Below the pieces are notes generated by a model. The model ran no database searches. It had not been told where the DNA came from and saw nothing but the letters and a program-made list of their open reading frames with translations. Positions 36,517-46,763 of a stretch of DNA of 64,000 nucleotides are shown here, in pieces. Each line of letters opens with the position of its first letter. Position 1 is the first letter of the stretch. The stretch comes from Bacillus sp. Bos-x628 (GTDB lineage: Bacteria > Bacillota > Bacilli > Bacillales > Bacillaceae): contig NZ_CP159358.1 in the NCBI RefSeq assembly GCF_040500475.1, positions 372,001-436,000 of the forward strand, given 5' to 3'. The position numbers and the translations under genes are program-made.

Positions 36517-36524
36517 TTTGGTGA

Positions 36525-37613
<1,089 letters not shown>

Positions 37614-37616
<3 letters not shown>

Positions 37617-37745
37617 TTGATTTCTTTTTCTAGCGTCCTCTGGACCTTCTAATGCTGTTGCCCCTTTATGATGAATCGACTGATCACGGTCAGATTCAAC
37701 TTTTCTTGATGCCTTTAAGCGTTTTTCTTGTCTATCTTTTCCCAT
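37614..37745 (-). CDS. ypzI: YpzI family protein, 43 aa
   Basis: Small hydrophilic protein below the usual ORF cut-off: begins MGKDRQEKRLKASRKVESDR, goes on through DQSIHHKGATALEGPE and ends ARKRNQ. Very basic and polar, no hydrophobic segment. GAGGAGGGG lies before the ATG at 37745 at a good distance. Identified as YpzI from its place next to fni and yphA and its sequence. Function unknown; may be sporulation-linked. Confidence 0.85.
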
Positions 37746-37864
37746 AATAAAACCCCTCCTCAACTTATAGGGTGTCACCTCTTGTGTATTTCATACACAT
37801 CCTGCTGATTGTCACATGTTTAAAAATTGGTGATTCTCCCATAATGTAATTGAGGTGAGTATGC

Positions 37865-38467
37865 TTGGAGGCAATGTATTATTATTGGTCGATTTGGTTT
37901 ATTTGGATTATGGTTACTTTCATTATGGAAAAGAGCACATTGCGCACAGTAATGGGAGTTTGTGTACTTGTTCATATCATCACCAGTCATTTGATGATAT
38001 CGTTTTTAAGTGTGGAAATGAATGCGGGATTTTTGCTTACTTTTTTATATGCCTGTATTGCATTTCTTCAAATCCGGCCAACTTATCAGATCATAAGAAT
38101 CATGCAATTATGTTCTATGACATGCGCTTATGCCTTTTTTATGATTTTTGCATTATATGACCCCGTTTGGTTCACGATAATAAAGGTGGACTGGGTTGTG
38201 TTTGCCCTCCTGATTTTGATGTGTTTGACATATGGTCATCAGTTGATTGAACGAGTCACCTTATTGATGATGTCCGTGTGTCTTGGGGAAGCTCTCTATG
38301 CGCTTACCATTCATCAGCTCACATCATCGTTTGTGATAGGAGACCTTGCTGTCCTTTCCTTCGTTGTACAAGGAGTGATTTTTCTATTAGGTGTAGATCA
38401 GCTCGAAAAGCTTTTGAGCACCCGTTCATCCAGAAAACCAGTAAAAGGGGCTGCAAAATCATCATGA
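37865..38467 (+). CDS. yphA: Multi-pass membrane protein YphA
   Basis: 200-residue protein with about six hydrophobic helices and a short basic tail (STRSSRKPVKGAAKSS). No catalytic motif visible. The TTG at 37865 is preceded by GAGGTG at seven bases, making MEAMYYYWSIWF the N-terminus; the ATG at 37874 has no proper spacing. The stop overlaps the seaA start (ATGA). Order yphA-seaA agrees with B. subtilis. Confidence 0.82.
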   Translation: MEAMYYYWSIWFIWIMVTFIMEKSTLRTVMGVCVLVHIITSHLMISFLSVEMNAGFLLTFLYACIAFLQIRPTYQIIRIMQLCSMTCAYAFFMIFALYDPVWFTIIKVDWVVFALLILMCLTYGHQLIERVTLLMMSVCLGEALYALTIHQLTSSFVIGDLAVLSFVVQGVIFLLGVDQLEKLLSTRSSRKPVKGAAKSS

Positions 38468-39348
38468 CAAATTACACGTTTCCTGTGATTATCGGTGTCA
38501 TCTTTGGGATGGCAGCGAGGCTTTATATGTTAAGAACAGATTACCGGCAATATCCCACGTATATTCATGGACAAGTGATCCACATCGCACTTGGTTTTAT
38601 TGCGTCAGGGCTGGGTGCGATCATTATGCCTGCACTAATTCAGGAAGAGTTCACAGCGATTACTTTTCTGACACTAGCGGCCACGCAATTTCGTGATGTA
38701 CGCAATATGGAAAGAAATACATTAACACAATTGGATTCGTATGAGCTTGTATCAAGAGGCAGTACATATATTGAAGGAATTGCCATCGCATTTGAAAGTC
38801 GAAATTATATTGCGATTCTCACTGCACTTATTACCACAACAGCTTGTATTTTCTTCTCGCTGTTTGTTGGAACAGTGGTCGGTATCATATGTTTTTTCAT
38901 GGCAAGGTTTTTAATGTCTGGCAGCCAAATGAAAGATATTGTCGATATCCAAAAAGGCGAACTGCATTTTGATGGAGCAGGGCTTTTTGTAGATGATATT
39001 TACATTATGAATATTGGTCTGCCAGAAAAGCAGAAAATGATTTTAGAGCATGGAATGGGTTTTATTTTAACTCCAAAAAACTTTAACGCAGCCACAACCA
39101 TTGCGAACCTTGGGCAGCGGCAAGCGATTTTATTTGATTTATCCAATGTGCTTGGTGTGTATCGTGATTCTGGTGAACCATCGCTTTGTCCACTTGCAAA
39201 ACGTGATCTGAATAATGGCACACTGGGGGTGTTCATTCTGCCGCAATGGAAACGTGAAGATTTGGCCGTTCGAGTATTAGAAGAGGTGCCGGTTTTAGAA
39301 AATGCCATTAGGATGCCGACAGATTTCATTAAAAAGGAAGCGAGGTAA
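38464..39348 (+). CDS. seaA: YIEGIA-domain sporulation protein SeaA (YphB)
   Basis: 294-residue protein with an N-terminal membrane domain (helices about 5-20, 36-60, 110-145) and a C-terminal cytosolic part. The name-giving motif YIEGIAIAFESRN is present near residues 102-114. In B. subtilis SeaA is a spore envelope assembly protein. ATG 38464 overlaps the yphA stop by four bases; its binding site (AAAGGGG) is 13 bases off, so translation probably relies on coupling. The capping protein gene follows after six bases. Confidence 0.87.
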   Translation: MTNYTFPVIIGVIFGMAARLYMLRTDYRQYPTYIHGQVIHIALGFIASGLGAIIMPALIQEEFTAITFLTLAATQFRDVRNMERNTLTQLDSYELVSRGSTYIEGIAIAFESRNYIAILTALITTTACIFFSLFVGTVVGIICFFMARFLMSGSQMKDIVDIQKGELHFDGAGLFVDDIYIMNIGLPEKQKMILEHGMGFILTPKNFNAATTIANLGQRQAILFDLSNVLGVYRDSGEPSLCPLAKRDLNNGTLGVFILPQWKREDLAVRVLEEVPVLENAIRMPTDFIKKEAR

Positions 39349-39354
39349 ATAAAA

Positions 39355-39549
39355 GTGGCGAATACAATAGAGCAATTTATTTTAGCTGTGGCGACTACAA
39401 ATAAAGAGCGGGTCATGGGTGGAACGGCTGTCTTTTTCTGTGAAAACAAAGAAGAGCTTGATATGTTTGCGATGAATCTAGAGGCTATTTTAGACGGAAT
39501 TGCACATGGAATTGGAGAAGATCTTTACTTGATTGTCAAACATTTTTAA
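39355..39549 (+). CDS. Capping complex subunit for YIEGIA
   Basis: 64-residue protein, GTG start at 39355 with GGAAGCGAGG upstream. The sequence ANTIEQFILAVATTNKERV and the tail HGIGEDLYLIVKHF match the small protein that always follows YIEGIA genes and is named for a capping role in annotation databases. No membrane segment. Tight spacing to seaA implies they work as a pair; biochemical data are not known to me. Confidence 0.82.
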   Translation: MANTIEQFILAVATTNKERVMGGTAVFFCENKEELDMFAMNLEAILDGIAHGIGEDLYLIVKHF

Positions 39550-39710
39550 GTTATTCATTGTGGTTCGATTAAAAATTGATATAATATATAAGTTGAGCCC
39601 TTCATGTTTGAAGGGTTTATTTCATAAAAAACTGATAGTAAATTTTAAATCCCGGTTGAAACATGATGATGAACAGAGTGAATCGCGGCTGGATTGAAAG
39701 GAAGGGTACT

Positions 39711-41021
39711 ATGGGTAAACCTGTCGTAGCCATTGTTGGAAGGCCCAACGTTGGAAAATCTACAATTTTTAATCGAATTGCAGGCGAAAGAATATCGATT
39801 GTAGAAGACACACCTGGTGTAACAAGAGATCGAATCTATAGTTCTGCTGAATGGTTAAATTATGACTTTAATTTAATAGATACTGGTGGAATAGATATTG
39901 GAGATGAGCCATTTTTGGCGCAAATTCGCCATCAGGCTGAGATCGCAATGGATGAAGCGGATGTCATTATCTTTATGGTAAATGGTCGAGATGGCGTGAC
40001 ATCAGCAGATGAAGAAGTCGCAAAAATGTTGTATCGCACGAAAAAACCAGTCGTACTTGCAGTCAATAAACTGGACAACCCTGAAATGAGAACCGAAGTA
40101 TATGACTTTTATGCACTAGGTTTTGGAGAGCCATATCCGGTTTCTGGAACTCACGGACTTGGCTTAGGGGATTTGCTTGATGCAGTAGCAGAGCATTTTA
40201 AAAATCTGTTCGATACACAATATGATGAAGAAGTTGTGCAGTTTTGCTTAATTGGGCGTCCAAATGTAGGGAAATCCTCTTTAGTCAATGCCATGCTTGG
40301 GGAAGAGCGGGTCATTGTGAGCAACATTGCTGGCACAACAAGAGATGCTGTTGATACGTTGTTTACGTACAATCAGCGTGACTTTGTCATTGTAGATACA
40401 GCGGGTATGAGAAAAAAAGGGAAAGTATACGAAACAACTGAGAAATACAGTGTACTCCGCGCTTTAAAAGCAATTGAACGTTCTGATGTTGTAGCCGTTG
40501 TACTTGACGGTGAAGAGGGCATTATTGAGCAGGATAAACGAATTGCAGGCTATGCACACGAAGCCGGTAAAGCTGTTGTGATCGTTGTGAATAAGTGGGA
40601 TGCTGTTGAAAAAGATGAGCGTACAATGAAGGAGTTTGAGCAAAACATTCGTGAGCATTTTCAATTCCTTGATTACGCACCAGTCTTGTTCATGTCTGCT
40701 CTTACGAAAAAGAGAATCCATACCTTGATGCCGTCCATTATTACAGCAAGTGAGAATCATGCAATGCGTGTTCAAACAAATATTCTAAATGATATTATTA
40801 TGGATGCAGTAGCAATGAATCCAACACCGACACATAATGGACAACGTCTGAAAATCTACTACGCGACACAGGTAGCTATTAAGCCGCCATCATTTGTTGT
40901 GTTTGTCAACGATCCAGAGCTTATGCATTTTTCTTATGAGCGTTTCCTAGAAAACCGTATTCGAGATGCGTTTGGCTTTGAGGGTACACCAATTAAAATA
41001 TTTGCGAGAGCGAGAAAATAA
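39711..41021 (+). CDS. der: Ribosome-associated GTPase Der (EngA)
   Basis: Essential double GTPase for 50S subunit assembly. 436 residues: first G domain with GRPNVGKST (about 10-18), TPGVTRD, DTGG and NKLD; second G domain with GRPNVGKSS (about 182-190), GTTRD, DTAGM and NKWD; and a KH-like C-terminal domain ([15 protein letters not shown], then [22 protein letters not shown]). ATG 39711 follows GGAAGGG; an upstream in-frame ATG at 39663 has no good site. gpsA begins 14 bases after the stop. Confidence 0.97.
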   Translation: MGKPVVAIVGRPNVGKSTIFNRIAGERISIVEDTPGVTRDRIYSSAEWLNYDFNLIDTGGIDIGDEPFLAQIRHQAEIAMDEADVIIFMVNGRDGVTSADEEVAKMLYRTKKPVVLAVNKLDNPEMRTEVYDFYALGFGEPYPVSGTHGLGLGDLLDAVAEHFKNLFDTQYDEEVVQFCLIGRPNVGKSSLVNAMLGEERVIVSNIAGTTRDAVDTLFTYNQRDFVIVDTAGMRKKGKVYETTEKYSVLRALKAIERSDVVAVVLDGEEGIIEQDKRIAGYAHEAGKAVVIVVNKWDAVEKDERTMKEFEQNIREHFQFLDYAPVLFMSALTKKRIHTLMPSIITASENHAMRVQTNILNDIIMDAVAMNPTPTHNGQRLKIYYATQVAIKPPSFVVFVNDPELMHFSYERFLENRIRDAFGFEGTPIKIFARARK

Positions 41022-41035
41022 AAAGGGTGAGCAGG

Positions 41036-42073
41036 ATGAAGAAAATTTCAGTACTTGGAGCAGGGAGCTGGGGAACAGCTCTTGCACTAGTATTAGCTGA
41101 TAATCATCATGATGTACACATTTGGGGACATAGACAAGAGCTGATTGATCAAATCAATGAAAAAAATGAAAATCATGATTATTTACCAAATGTCAAACTA
41201 CCAGCGTCTATCAAGGCTACAACAGATATGAAGCAAGCCTTAGAAGACACAGAGACTATCATTGTAGCTGTTCCGACAAAAGCGATACGTGAAGTATTGA
41301 AAAAGGCCATTGAGTTTATCCCATCAAAAGTGCCATTTGTTCATGTGAGCAAAGGGATCGAACCAGATACCCTACTCAGAATTTCACAAATGATTGAACA
41401 AGAAGTTCCAGCCTCTTTAAGAGAAGCGGTTGTCGTATTATCTGGACCGAGTCATGCAGAAGAAGTAGGCTTACGTCATCCGACAACAGTGACGGTCTCG
41501 TCAGAAAATATTGAAGCGGCACAATTTGTTCAAGATTTATTCATGAACAATCACTTTAGAGTGTATACAAACCCTGATGTGATTGGAGTCGAAATTGGCG
41601 GAGCACTGAAAAATATTATTGCCCTTGCGGCAGGTATTACAGACGGCCTTGGATACGGAGACAATGCGAAAGCGGCACTCATCACAAGAGGACTGGCTGA
41701 AATCGCACGTCTCGGGACGAAAATGGGAGGAAATCCTCTTACATTTGCCGGCTTAACAGGTGTTGGTGATTTAATTGTCACTTGTACAAGTGTTCACTCT
41801 CGGAACTGGCGCTGCGGGAATCTACTCGGTAAAGGGTATAAGCTAGAAGAAGTACTAGAGAAAATGGGGATGGTTGTTGAAGGCGTTCGTACAACAAAAG
41901 GCGCATATCAGTTGTCAAAAGAATATCATGTGAGTATGCCAATCACAGAAGCTTTGTATCATGTCTTGTTTGAAGGGAAAAAAGTGGACGATGCTGTAGA
42001 ATCTTTAATGGCTCGTGTGAAAACACATGAGATGGAAGACCTTGTGAACATGTTTGAAAACCAGTCAAAATAA
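41036..42073 (+). CDS. gpsA: Glycerol-3-phosphate dehydrogenase [NAD(P)+]
   Basis: Makes sn-glycerol 3-phosphate from dihydroxyacetone phosphate for phospholipid synthesis. 345 residues. N-terminal Rossmann motif [12 protein letters not shown], then [57 protein letters not shown] (catalytic Lys) and [17 protein letters not shown] 41036 follows AGGGTGAG; an in-frame GTG at 41027 would overlap the binding site. Pairs with der as in B. subtilis. Confidence 0.97.
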   Translation: MKKISVLGAGSWGTALALVLADNHHDVHIWGHRQELIDQINEKNENHDYLPNVKLPASIKATTDMKQALEDTETIIVAVPTKAIREVLKKAIEFIPSKVPFVHVSKGIEPDTLLRISQMIEQEVPASLREAVVVLSGPSHAEEVGLRHPTTVTVSSENIEAAQFVQDLFMNNHFRVYTNPDVIGVEIGGALKNIIALAAGITDGLGYGDNAKAALITRGLAEIARLGTKMGGNPLTFAGLTGVGDLIVTCTSVHSRNWRCGNLLGKGYKLEEVLEKMGMVVEGVRTTKGAYQLSKEYHVSMPITEALYHVLFEGKKVDDAVESLMARVKTHEMEDLVNMFENQSK

Positions 42074-42193
42074 ACGAAAGACGAAACATAGGCATGTTGA
42101 GGATGCAAGAAGGGGAAAACTTGCATAACATAGCAATGAAGTTTGAATAGAGCTTTTACTCTACAGAATGTGGAAAAAGTAGTCGACAATAAG

Positions 42194-42230
42194 ACTGAAG
42201 CGGAGCCCCCCTCTTTGCTTCAGTTTTTTT
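42194..42230 (+). terminator. Terminator after gpsA
   Basis: ACTGAAGC (42194-42201) pairs with GCTTCAGT (42217-42224); 15-base loop; seven T residues. It ends a 120-base 3' stretch after gpsA. Confidence 0.85.
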
Positions 42231-42341
42231 ATCCCCTTTTTCATGAATCGTTGGTAAAATGATTGATATTTACCTTATTTTTGGTTTAGAATGAAATACA
42301 AACGCTTACAATTTGTTCGTTATCAAGGGAGGACAGGCAGT

Positions 42342-42545
42342 ATGAGTTTTGCTTTAATCAAGATGTGGTTTGCACTTGGCTCAATGGGGCTCATGTTTTT
42401 AGCCGTTGTGACCATTTACTTGAGCAGGTTTAAGCTAAAAAGTCGATTTCTTAAAATAACAGCCTCCACCATTGCATACAGCCTTATGATCATATCAGGT
42501 ATTATTGTGTTTTTAGTTGTATTTAGCGGACCGGTTAATGAATAA
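42342..42545 (+). CDS. yphE: DUF2768 membrane protein YphE
   Basis: 67 residues with two membrane helices (about 5-25 and 40-61) and the C-terminal FLVVFSGPVNE typical of the YphE/DUF2768 family. ATG 42342 has GGGAGG upstream; an in-frame ATG at 42291 lacks one. Directly before yphF. Probably expressed in sporulating cells, by analogy with its neighbours; function unknown. Confidence 0.85.
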   Translation: MSFALIKMWFALGSMGLMFLAVVTIYLSRFKLKSRFLKITASTIAYSLMIISGIIVFLVVFSGPVNE

Positions 42546-42563
42546 AGAAAAAGGACGAATGTG

Positions 42564-43289
42564 ATGATAAAAGCAAAAGTCAGTGTCACTTTGTTAACAC
42601 TCATTTTACTGACAGGATGTCTTTATCCAGAGAATCGCAAAGTGGAAAATAAAGTGCCTTATCGGGAACAACTCCAAGGTGTGCAAACAGCTATTGAGGA
42701 TTTTCAAAAAGCGACAAACGGTCTTTTGCCGATTGAAACAAAAGAAGCAGACACGCCAATTTATCAAAAGTACGTCATCGACTTTAAACGATTGTCACCA
42801 AGGTATTTACACGATATACCGTCTACATCATTTGAAGGCGGGGGCGAATATATCTATGTTCTCACAGATGTCGAAAAAAACCCAACAGTGAAATTGCTTG
42901 ATGTAAAAATGACTCAAACCATCAGTGAATTGCGCCTGAGAATGAAGATGTACCAAGATGAACATACATACCCGCCATACGGCAAAGTTGTTTCCAAAGA
43001 TTTATATACCTTAAATGAAAAAAAGCTCGGGTTAAAACAGCCACCTACTGTCACGAGCCCTGTCACGGGAAATTCACTCCCACTTCTTATTTCTTCAAAT
43101 GGTGAAATCTATGTTGACTATCGCAGTGACTTTGCACATATCTTGCAAAAAATGAAACAAAAGCCGAAGACAGGTGAAGACATCCGAGATTTATATTGGC
43201 AGGAAACCCCGTTCGTGCCCGCATTTTCCGTGCCATATACAATCAACAAAAAAGGGGAGCCTGCTTTTTTAGAAAAAAAGTCTTCATAA
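42564..43289 (+). CDS. yphF: Lipoprotein YphF
   Basis: 241-residue secreted lipoprotein: signal peptide with lipobox LLTGC, acylated Cys near residue 19, then a soluble domain (YREQLQGVQTAIEDFQKATNGLLP, later MKMYQDEHTYPPYGKVV) reminiscent of type II secretion pilin-like heads but without a prepilin cleavage site. ATG 42564 preferred (AAAGGA at eight bases) over GTG 42561. Function unknown. A terminator follows, then spoIVA. Confidence 0.85.
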   Translation: MIKAKVSVTLLTLILLTGCLYPENRKVENKVPYREQLQGVQTAIEDFQKATNGLLPIETKEADTPIYQKYVIDFKRLSPRYLHDIPSTSFEGGGEYIYVLTDVEKNPTVKLLDVKMTQTISELRLRMKMYQDEHTYPPYGKVVSKDLYTLNEKKLGLKQPPTVTSPVTGNSLPLLISSNGEIYVDYRSDFAHILQKMKQKPKTGEDIRDLYWQETPFVPAFSVPYTINKKGEPAFLEKKSS

Positions 43290-43299
43290 ATCAAGAATG

Positions 43300-43341
43300 A
43301 ACCTTTTTCCTCTGCATAGAAATGAGGAGAAAGGTTTTTTT
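43300..43341 (+). terminator. Terminator after yphF
   Basis: AACCTTTTTCCTC (43300-43312) opposite GAGGAGAAAGGTT (43324-43336), 11-base loop and a T tract. Confidence 0.85.
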
Positions 43342-43375
43342 ATGGCTAAAACTTACTCTCAAAACAAAAAAGGTG

Positions 43376-43405
43376 TCATATTCAAATAGGACAACGTCAT
43401 ACACA
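43376..43405 (+). promoter_or_regulatory. Sigma-E promoter of spoIVA
   Basis: TCATATT at 43376-43382 matches KMATATT exactly, 15-base spacer, then CATACACA at 43398-43405, one base off CATACAHT. It stands about 90 bases before the spoIVA start, and a perfect inverted repeat overlaps it. Confidence 0.8.
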
Positions 43406-43495
43406 TATATTGTACTGACACCTTTCAAGCACAGTTTGATTGAAGTATAGAGTATTCATTTGAAAACGAGGATAGCAAGTCCGGGAGGGGATCAC

Positions 43496-44974
43496 TTGGA
43501 AAAAGTCGATATTTTCAAGGATATCGCTGAACGAACAGGAGGCGATATATATTTAGGGGTCGTTGGAGCTGTTCGTACAGGGAAATCTACGTTTATTAAA
43601 AAGTTTATGGAGCTCGTGGTGCTCCCGAATATCAATAATGAGGCTGATCGTGCACGAGCACAAGATGAATTGCCGCAAAGCGCAGCAGGAAAAACGATTA
43701 TGACCACAGAACCAAAATTTGTGCCCAATCAAGCAGCATCCATTCACGTCAGTGATGGCCTTGATGTGAACATCAGACTTGTAGATTGTGTAGGTTATAC
43801 GGTTCCTGGTGCACGCGGATATGAAGATGAAAATGGCCCTAGAATGATCAACACGCCGTGGTATGAGGAACCGATCCCGTTTCATGAAGCAGCGGAAATT
43901 GGTACACGCAAGGTCATCCAAGAGCATTCAACAATTGGTGTTGTCATTACAACAGATGGTTCGATTGGGGAAATACCAAGACATGACTATATCGAATCTG
44001 AAGAACGAGTGATTGACGAGCTCAAAGAAGTTGGTAAACCGTTTATTATGGTGATCAACTCTGTAAGACCGTATCATCCAGAGACAGAAGCACTGCGTCA
44101 GGATTTAAGCGAAAAATATGATATACCTGTACTTGCCATGAGTGTGGAAAGTATGCGAGAGCAGGACGTACTAAGTGTCCTGCGTGAGGCATTATATGAA
44201 TTCCCAGTGCTTGAGGTGAATGTGAATTTGCCAAGCTGGGTTATGGTTTTAAAAGAGGATCATTGGCTAAGAGAGAGTTATCAGGATTCAGTCAAGGAAA
44301 CCGTAAAGGATATTAAAAGATTAAGAGATGTGGACCGGGTTGTTGGACAATTCAGTGAATTTGATTTCATTGAGAGAGCGGGCTTAGCTGGTATTGAAAT
44401 GGGGCAGGGCATCGCTGAAATTGACCTGTACGCACCTGATGATCTGTACGATCATATCTTAAAAGAAGTGGTTGGAGTGGAAATTAGGGGCAAAGACCAT
44501 CTTCTTGAGCTCATGCAAGATTTTGCTCACGCAAAGACAGAATATGATCAAGTGTCCGATGCATTAAAAATGGTCAAACAAACTGGCTATGGAATTGCTG
44601 CGCCAGCCCTGTCAGACATGAGTTTAGATGAGCCGGAAATCATCCGCCAAGGATCAAGATTCGGCGTCAGATTAAAAGCAGTCGCACCGTCTATTCATAT
44701 GATTAAGGTTGATGTAGAGAGCGAATTTGCACCGATTATCGGGACAGAAAAACAAAGTGAAGAGCTCGTACGCTACTTGATGCAAGATTTTGAAGATGAC
44801 CCATTATCTATTTGGAATTCAGATATATTTGGCCGTTCCCTCAGCTCACTTGTACGAGAAGGCATTCAAGCGAAGCTGTCTCTTATGCCGGAAAATGCAA
44901 GATATAAACTGAAGGAAACACTTGAAAGAATTATTAACGAAGGATCAGGCGGTTTAATCGCGATCATTCTATAA
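43496..44974 (+). CDS. spoIVA: Spore coat morphogenetic ATPase SpoIVA
   Basis: ATP-hydrolysing scaffold that polymerises round the forespore and forms the coat basement layer. 492 residues, same length as B. subtilis. Walker A GAVRTGKST near residues 24-32 (Lys30), Walker B-like VDCVGYTVPG near 95-105 and sensor NSVRPYHPETEA. The C-terminal region ends GSGGLIAIIL, typical for membrane docking via SpoVM. Start is TTG 43496, making MEKVDIFKDIAERTGG, with GGGAGGGGA just before. Sigma-E promoter upstream; terminator after it. Confidence 0.97.
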   Translation: MEKVDIFKDIAERTGGDIYLGVVGAVRTGKSTFIKKFMELVVLPNINNEADRARAQDELPQSAAGKTIMTTEPKFVPNQAASIHVSDGLDVNIRLVDCVGYTVPGARGYEDENGPRMINTPWYEEPIPFHEAAEIGTRKVIQEHSTIGVVITTDGSIGEIPRHDYIESEERVIDELKEVGKPFIMVINSVRPYHPETEALRQDLSEKYDIPVLAMSVESMREQDVLSVLREALYEFPVLEVNVNLPSWVMVLKEDHWLRESYQDSVKETVKDIKRLRDVDRVVGQFSEFDFIERAGLAGIEMGQGIAEIDLYAPDDLYDHILKEVVGVEIRGKDHLLELMQDFAHAKTEYDQVSDALKMVKQTGYGIAAPALSDMSLDEPEIIRQGSRFGVRLKAVAPSIHMIKVDVESEFAPIIGTEKQSEELVRYLMQDFEDDPLSIWNSDIFGRSLSSLVREGIQAKLSLMPENARYKLKETLERIINEGSGGLIAIIL

Positions 44975-44980
44975 AATGTG

Positions 44981-45010
44981 AGACCTCTCATTGACAGGGG
45001 TCTTTTTTTG
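44981..45010 (+). terminator. Terminator after spoIVA
   Basis: AGACCTC (44981-44987) pairs with GGGGTCT (44997-45003), one G-T pair, then a T tract. Confidence 0.85.
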
Positions 45011-45104
45011 CGTTTAGACTGAGTCATAAAAAGACAATTGTATAAAGATTAGTCAGATTCAGGCTGAAATTAGGAATATTCGTTCGCAAAAGTGCCTTTA
45101 ATCC

Positions 45105-45134
45105 TTGACGAATAAGGATTCTTCCCTTTAAAAT
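45105..45134 (+). promoter_or_regulatory. hbs promoter 1 (distal)
   Basis: TTGACG at 45105-45110, 18 bases, TAAAAT at 45129-45134. First of two tandem candidates in the 338-base gap before hbs. Confidence 0.6.
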
Positions 45135-45136
45135 GC

Positions 45137-45165
45137 TTGATATGGTATTTCATATGTGTTAATCT
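45137..45165 (+). promoter_or_regulatory. hbs promoter 2 (proximal)
   Basis: TTGATA at 45137-45142, 17 bases, TAATCT at 45160-45165, just beyond promoter 1. The rest of the gap (45166-45340) is leader: an imperfect hairpin CTTTCTA...TATAGAAAG around 45244-45283 and the strong GGAGGAGGTGA binding site. Confidence 0.55.
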
Positions 45166-45348
45166 ACTTACAGAAAATCCTCACTTTGTTGGACAAACAT
45201 TCCTTCAAGGAGTCGTTTTCTACATGAAAAGCCATGAATATTGCTTTCTAGACGCTCTTTTTTTCAAAGAACGTGTATAGAAAGAAGATGAATTGTGAAG
45301 AAATGATAACAATCCACTGAATGCATATTTTGGGAGGAGGTGAAAGGC

Positions 45349-45627
45349 ATGAACAAGACAGAACTTATTAACGCAGTTGCTGAAGCAAGCGAATTGTCTA
45401 AAAAAGATGCGACAAAAGCAGTTGATTCTGTTTTTGATACAATTTTAGATGCACTTAAAAATGGTGACAAAATCCAACTAATTGGTTTTGGTAACTTTGA
45501 AGTACGTGAGCGTTCAGCTCGTAAAGGACGTAACCCACAAACTGGTGCAGAGATCGAAATCCCTGCAAGCAAAGTACCTGCTTTCAAACCAGGAAAAGCA
45601 CTTAAAGACGCAGTAGCAGGAAAATAA
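45349..45627 (+). CDS. hbs: Nucleoid protein HBsu (HU)
   Basis: Essential histone-like DNA-bending protein. 92 residues: helical dimerisation part ([27 protein letters not shown]...), [21 protein letters not shown] with the beta-arm entry, and the Pro-tipped arm region [23 protein letters not shown] 45349 follows GGAGGAGGTGA, one of the strongest binding sites in the window, fitting high expression. Two tandem promoters and own terminator. Confidence 0.98.
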   Translation: MNKTELINAVAEASELSKKDATKAVDSVFDTILDALKNGDKIQLIGFGNFEVRERSARKGRNPQTGAEIEIPASKVPAFKPGKALKDAVAGK

Positions 45628-45688
45628 TCGTTATGTGTAATGATCCTGATGCAGGAGTTATACATATACAGTTTCATGCTTGCACTAG

Positions 45689-45720
45689 AAAAGCCCCTTC
45701 CAAAAGGGGCTTTTCCTTTT
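45689..45720 (+). terminator. Terminator after hbs
   Basis: AAAAGCCCCTT (45689-45699) pairs perfectly with AAGGGGCTTTT (45704-45714), then CCTTTT. Confidence 0.88.
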
Positions 45721-45819
45721 AATTCAACAGGTTCGTTAAAAACGCTCTCCCTTTGCTTTTAGGATCTGAAGTGTGCTAGAATCTGAATGAAATGTAATCG
45801 CCTTTGGAGGATATAATAC

Positions 45820-46389
45820 ATGAGTAAAATAAATAAAGAACTAATAGAACGCGCTGTTCGCGATATATTAAAAGCAATCGGAGAGAATCCAGATCGTGAA
45901 GGACTTCTTGATACACCGAAACGAGTCGCAAAAATGTATGAGGAAGTGTTCTCTGGTTTAAATGAAGATCCAAAAGAACATTTCAAAACCATTTTTGGTG
46001 AAGATCATGAAGAACTTGTCCTTGTAAAAGATATTGCATTCCATTCTATGTGTGAACACCATCTTGTACCTTTCTACGGTAAAGCCCATGTCGCTTATAT
46101 ACCGCGTGGTGGAAAAGTAACAGGACTTAGCAAGCTGGCAAGAGCAGTAGAAGCGGTTGCAAAGCGCCCACAGCTTCAGGAACGCATTACATCAACCATT
46201 GCAGATAGTATGGTGGAAACATTAAATCCGCATGGCGTCATGATTGTGGTTGAAGCAGAGCATATGTGCATGACGATGCGCGGAGTGAAAAAACCAGGTG
46301 CTAAAACAGTGACGTCGGCAGTGCGAGGGACATTTGCAAATAGTGCGGCGGCAAGAGCAGAAGTGCTTTCCTTAATTAAAAACGACTAA
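45820..46389 (+). CDS. folE: GTP cyclohydrolase I (FolE/MtrA)
   Basis: First step of folate synthesis: GTP to 7,8-dihydroneopterin triphosphate. 189 residues. Zinc and substrate motifs: [20 protein letters not shown] (Cys and His ligands), [23 protein letters not shown] and [18 protein letters not shown] (second Cys). ATG 45820 follows GGAGG. Forms the mtr operon with mtrB as in B. subtilis. This is cyclohydrolase I, not II, so it does not replace the missing RibA activity of the rib operon. Confidence 0.97.
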   Translation: MSKINKELIERAVRDILKAIGENPDREGLLDTPKRVAKMYEEVFSGLNEDPKEHFKTIFGEDHEELVLVKDIAFHSMCEHHLVPFYGKAHVAYIPRGGKVTGLSKLARAVEAVAKRPQLQERITSTIADSMVETLNPHGVMIVVEAEHMCMTMRGVKKPGAKTVTSAVRGTFANSAAARAEVLSLIKND

Positions 46390-46413
46390 GTATATGGATG
46401 GAAGGTGAAGAAG

Positions 46414-46644
46414 TTGAGTGAAAATAAATCATCTGATTTTGTGGTGATTAAAGCCATTGATAATGGCGTGAACGTCATCGGCTTAACAAGAGGCTCTGAT
46501 ACAAGATTTCACCATTCCGAAAAACTCGATAAAGGTGAAGTCATTATCGCACAATTCACTGAGCATACGTCAGCGATAAAAGTAAGAGGCGATGCGGTTA
46601 TTCAAACGAGCTTCGGCGAAATTCAAAGTGAAGCAAAGAAATAA
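46414..46644 (+). CDS. mtrB: trp RNA-binding attenuation protein TRAP
   Basis: Tryptophan-activated RNA-binding protein; an 11-subunit ring that wraps the trp leader RNA around its rim. 76 residues from the TTG at 46414 (AAGGTGA five bases before). The RNA- and Trp-contacting segments are fully kept: [47 protein letters not shown]. Its target, with eleven triplets, lies at 53485-53538 in this window. A GTG at 46405 would give three extra residues and is less likely. Confidence 0.96.
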   Translation: MSENKSSDFVVIKAIDNGVNVIGLTRGSDTRFHHSEKLDKGEVIIAQFTEHTSAIKVRGDAVIQTSFGEIQSEAKK

Positions 46645-46763
46645 AAGCATAAGAGTGCACTTGAATAGCATAAAAGTGAATATTGATATGGTATAATAAA
46701 TCTCTATACACAATGTGCAAAACTACATATGAAACTGTAATTCTGGGGACAAGGGTGATATCT

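Noticed and set aside
42092..42148. 18-codon frame starting ATG at 42094 between gpsA and yphE
   Set aside because: No ribosome site and no recognisable sequence; the hairpins explain the pattern as well.
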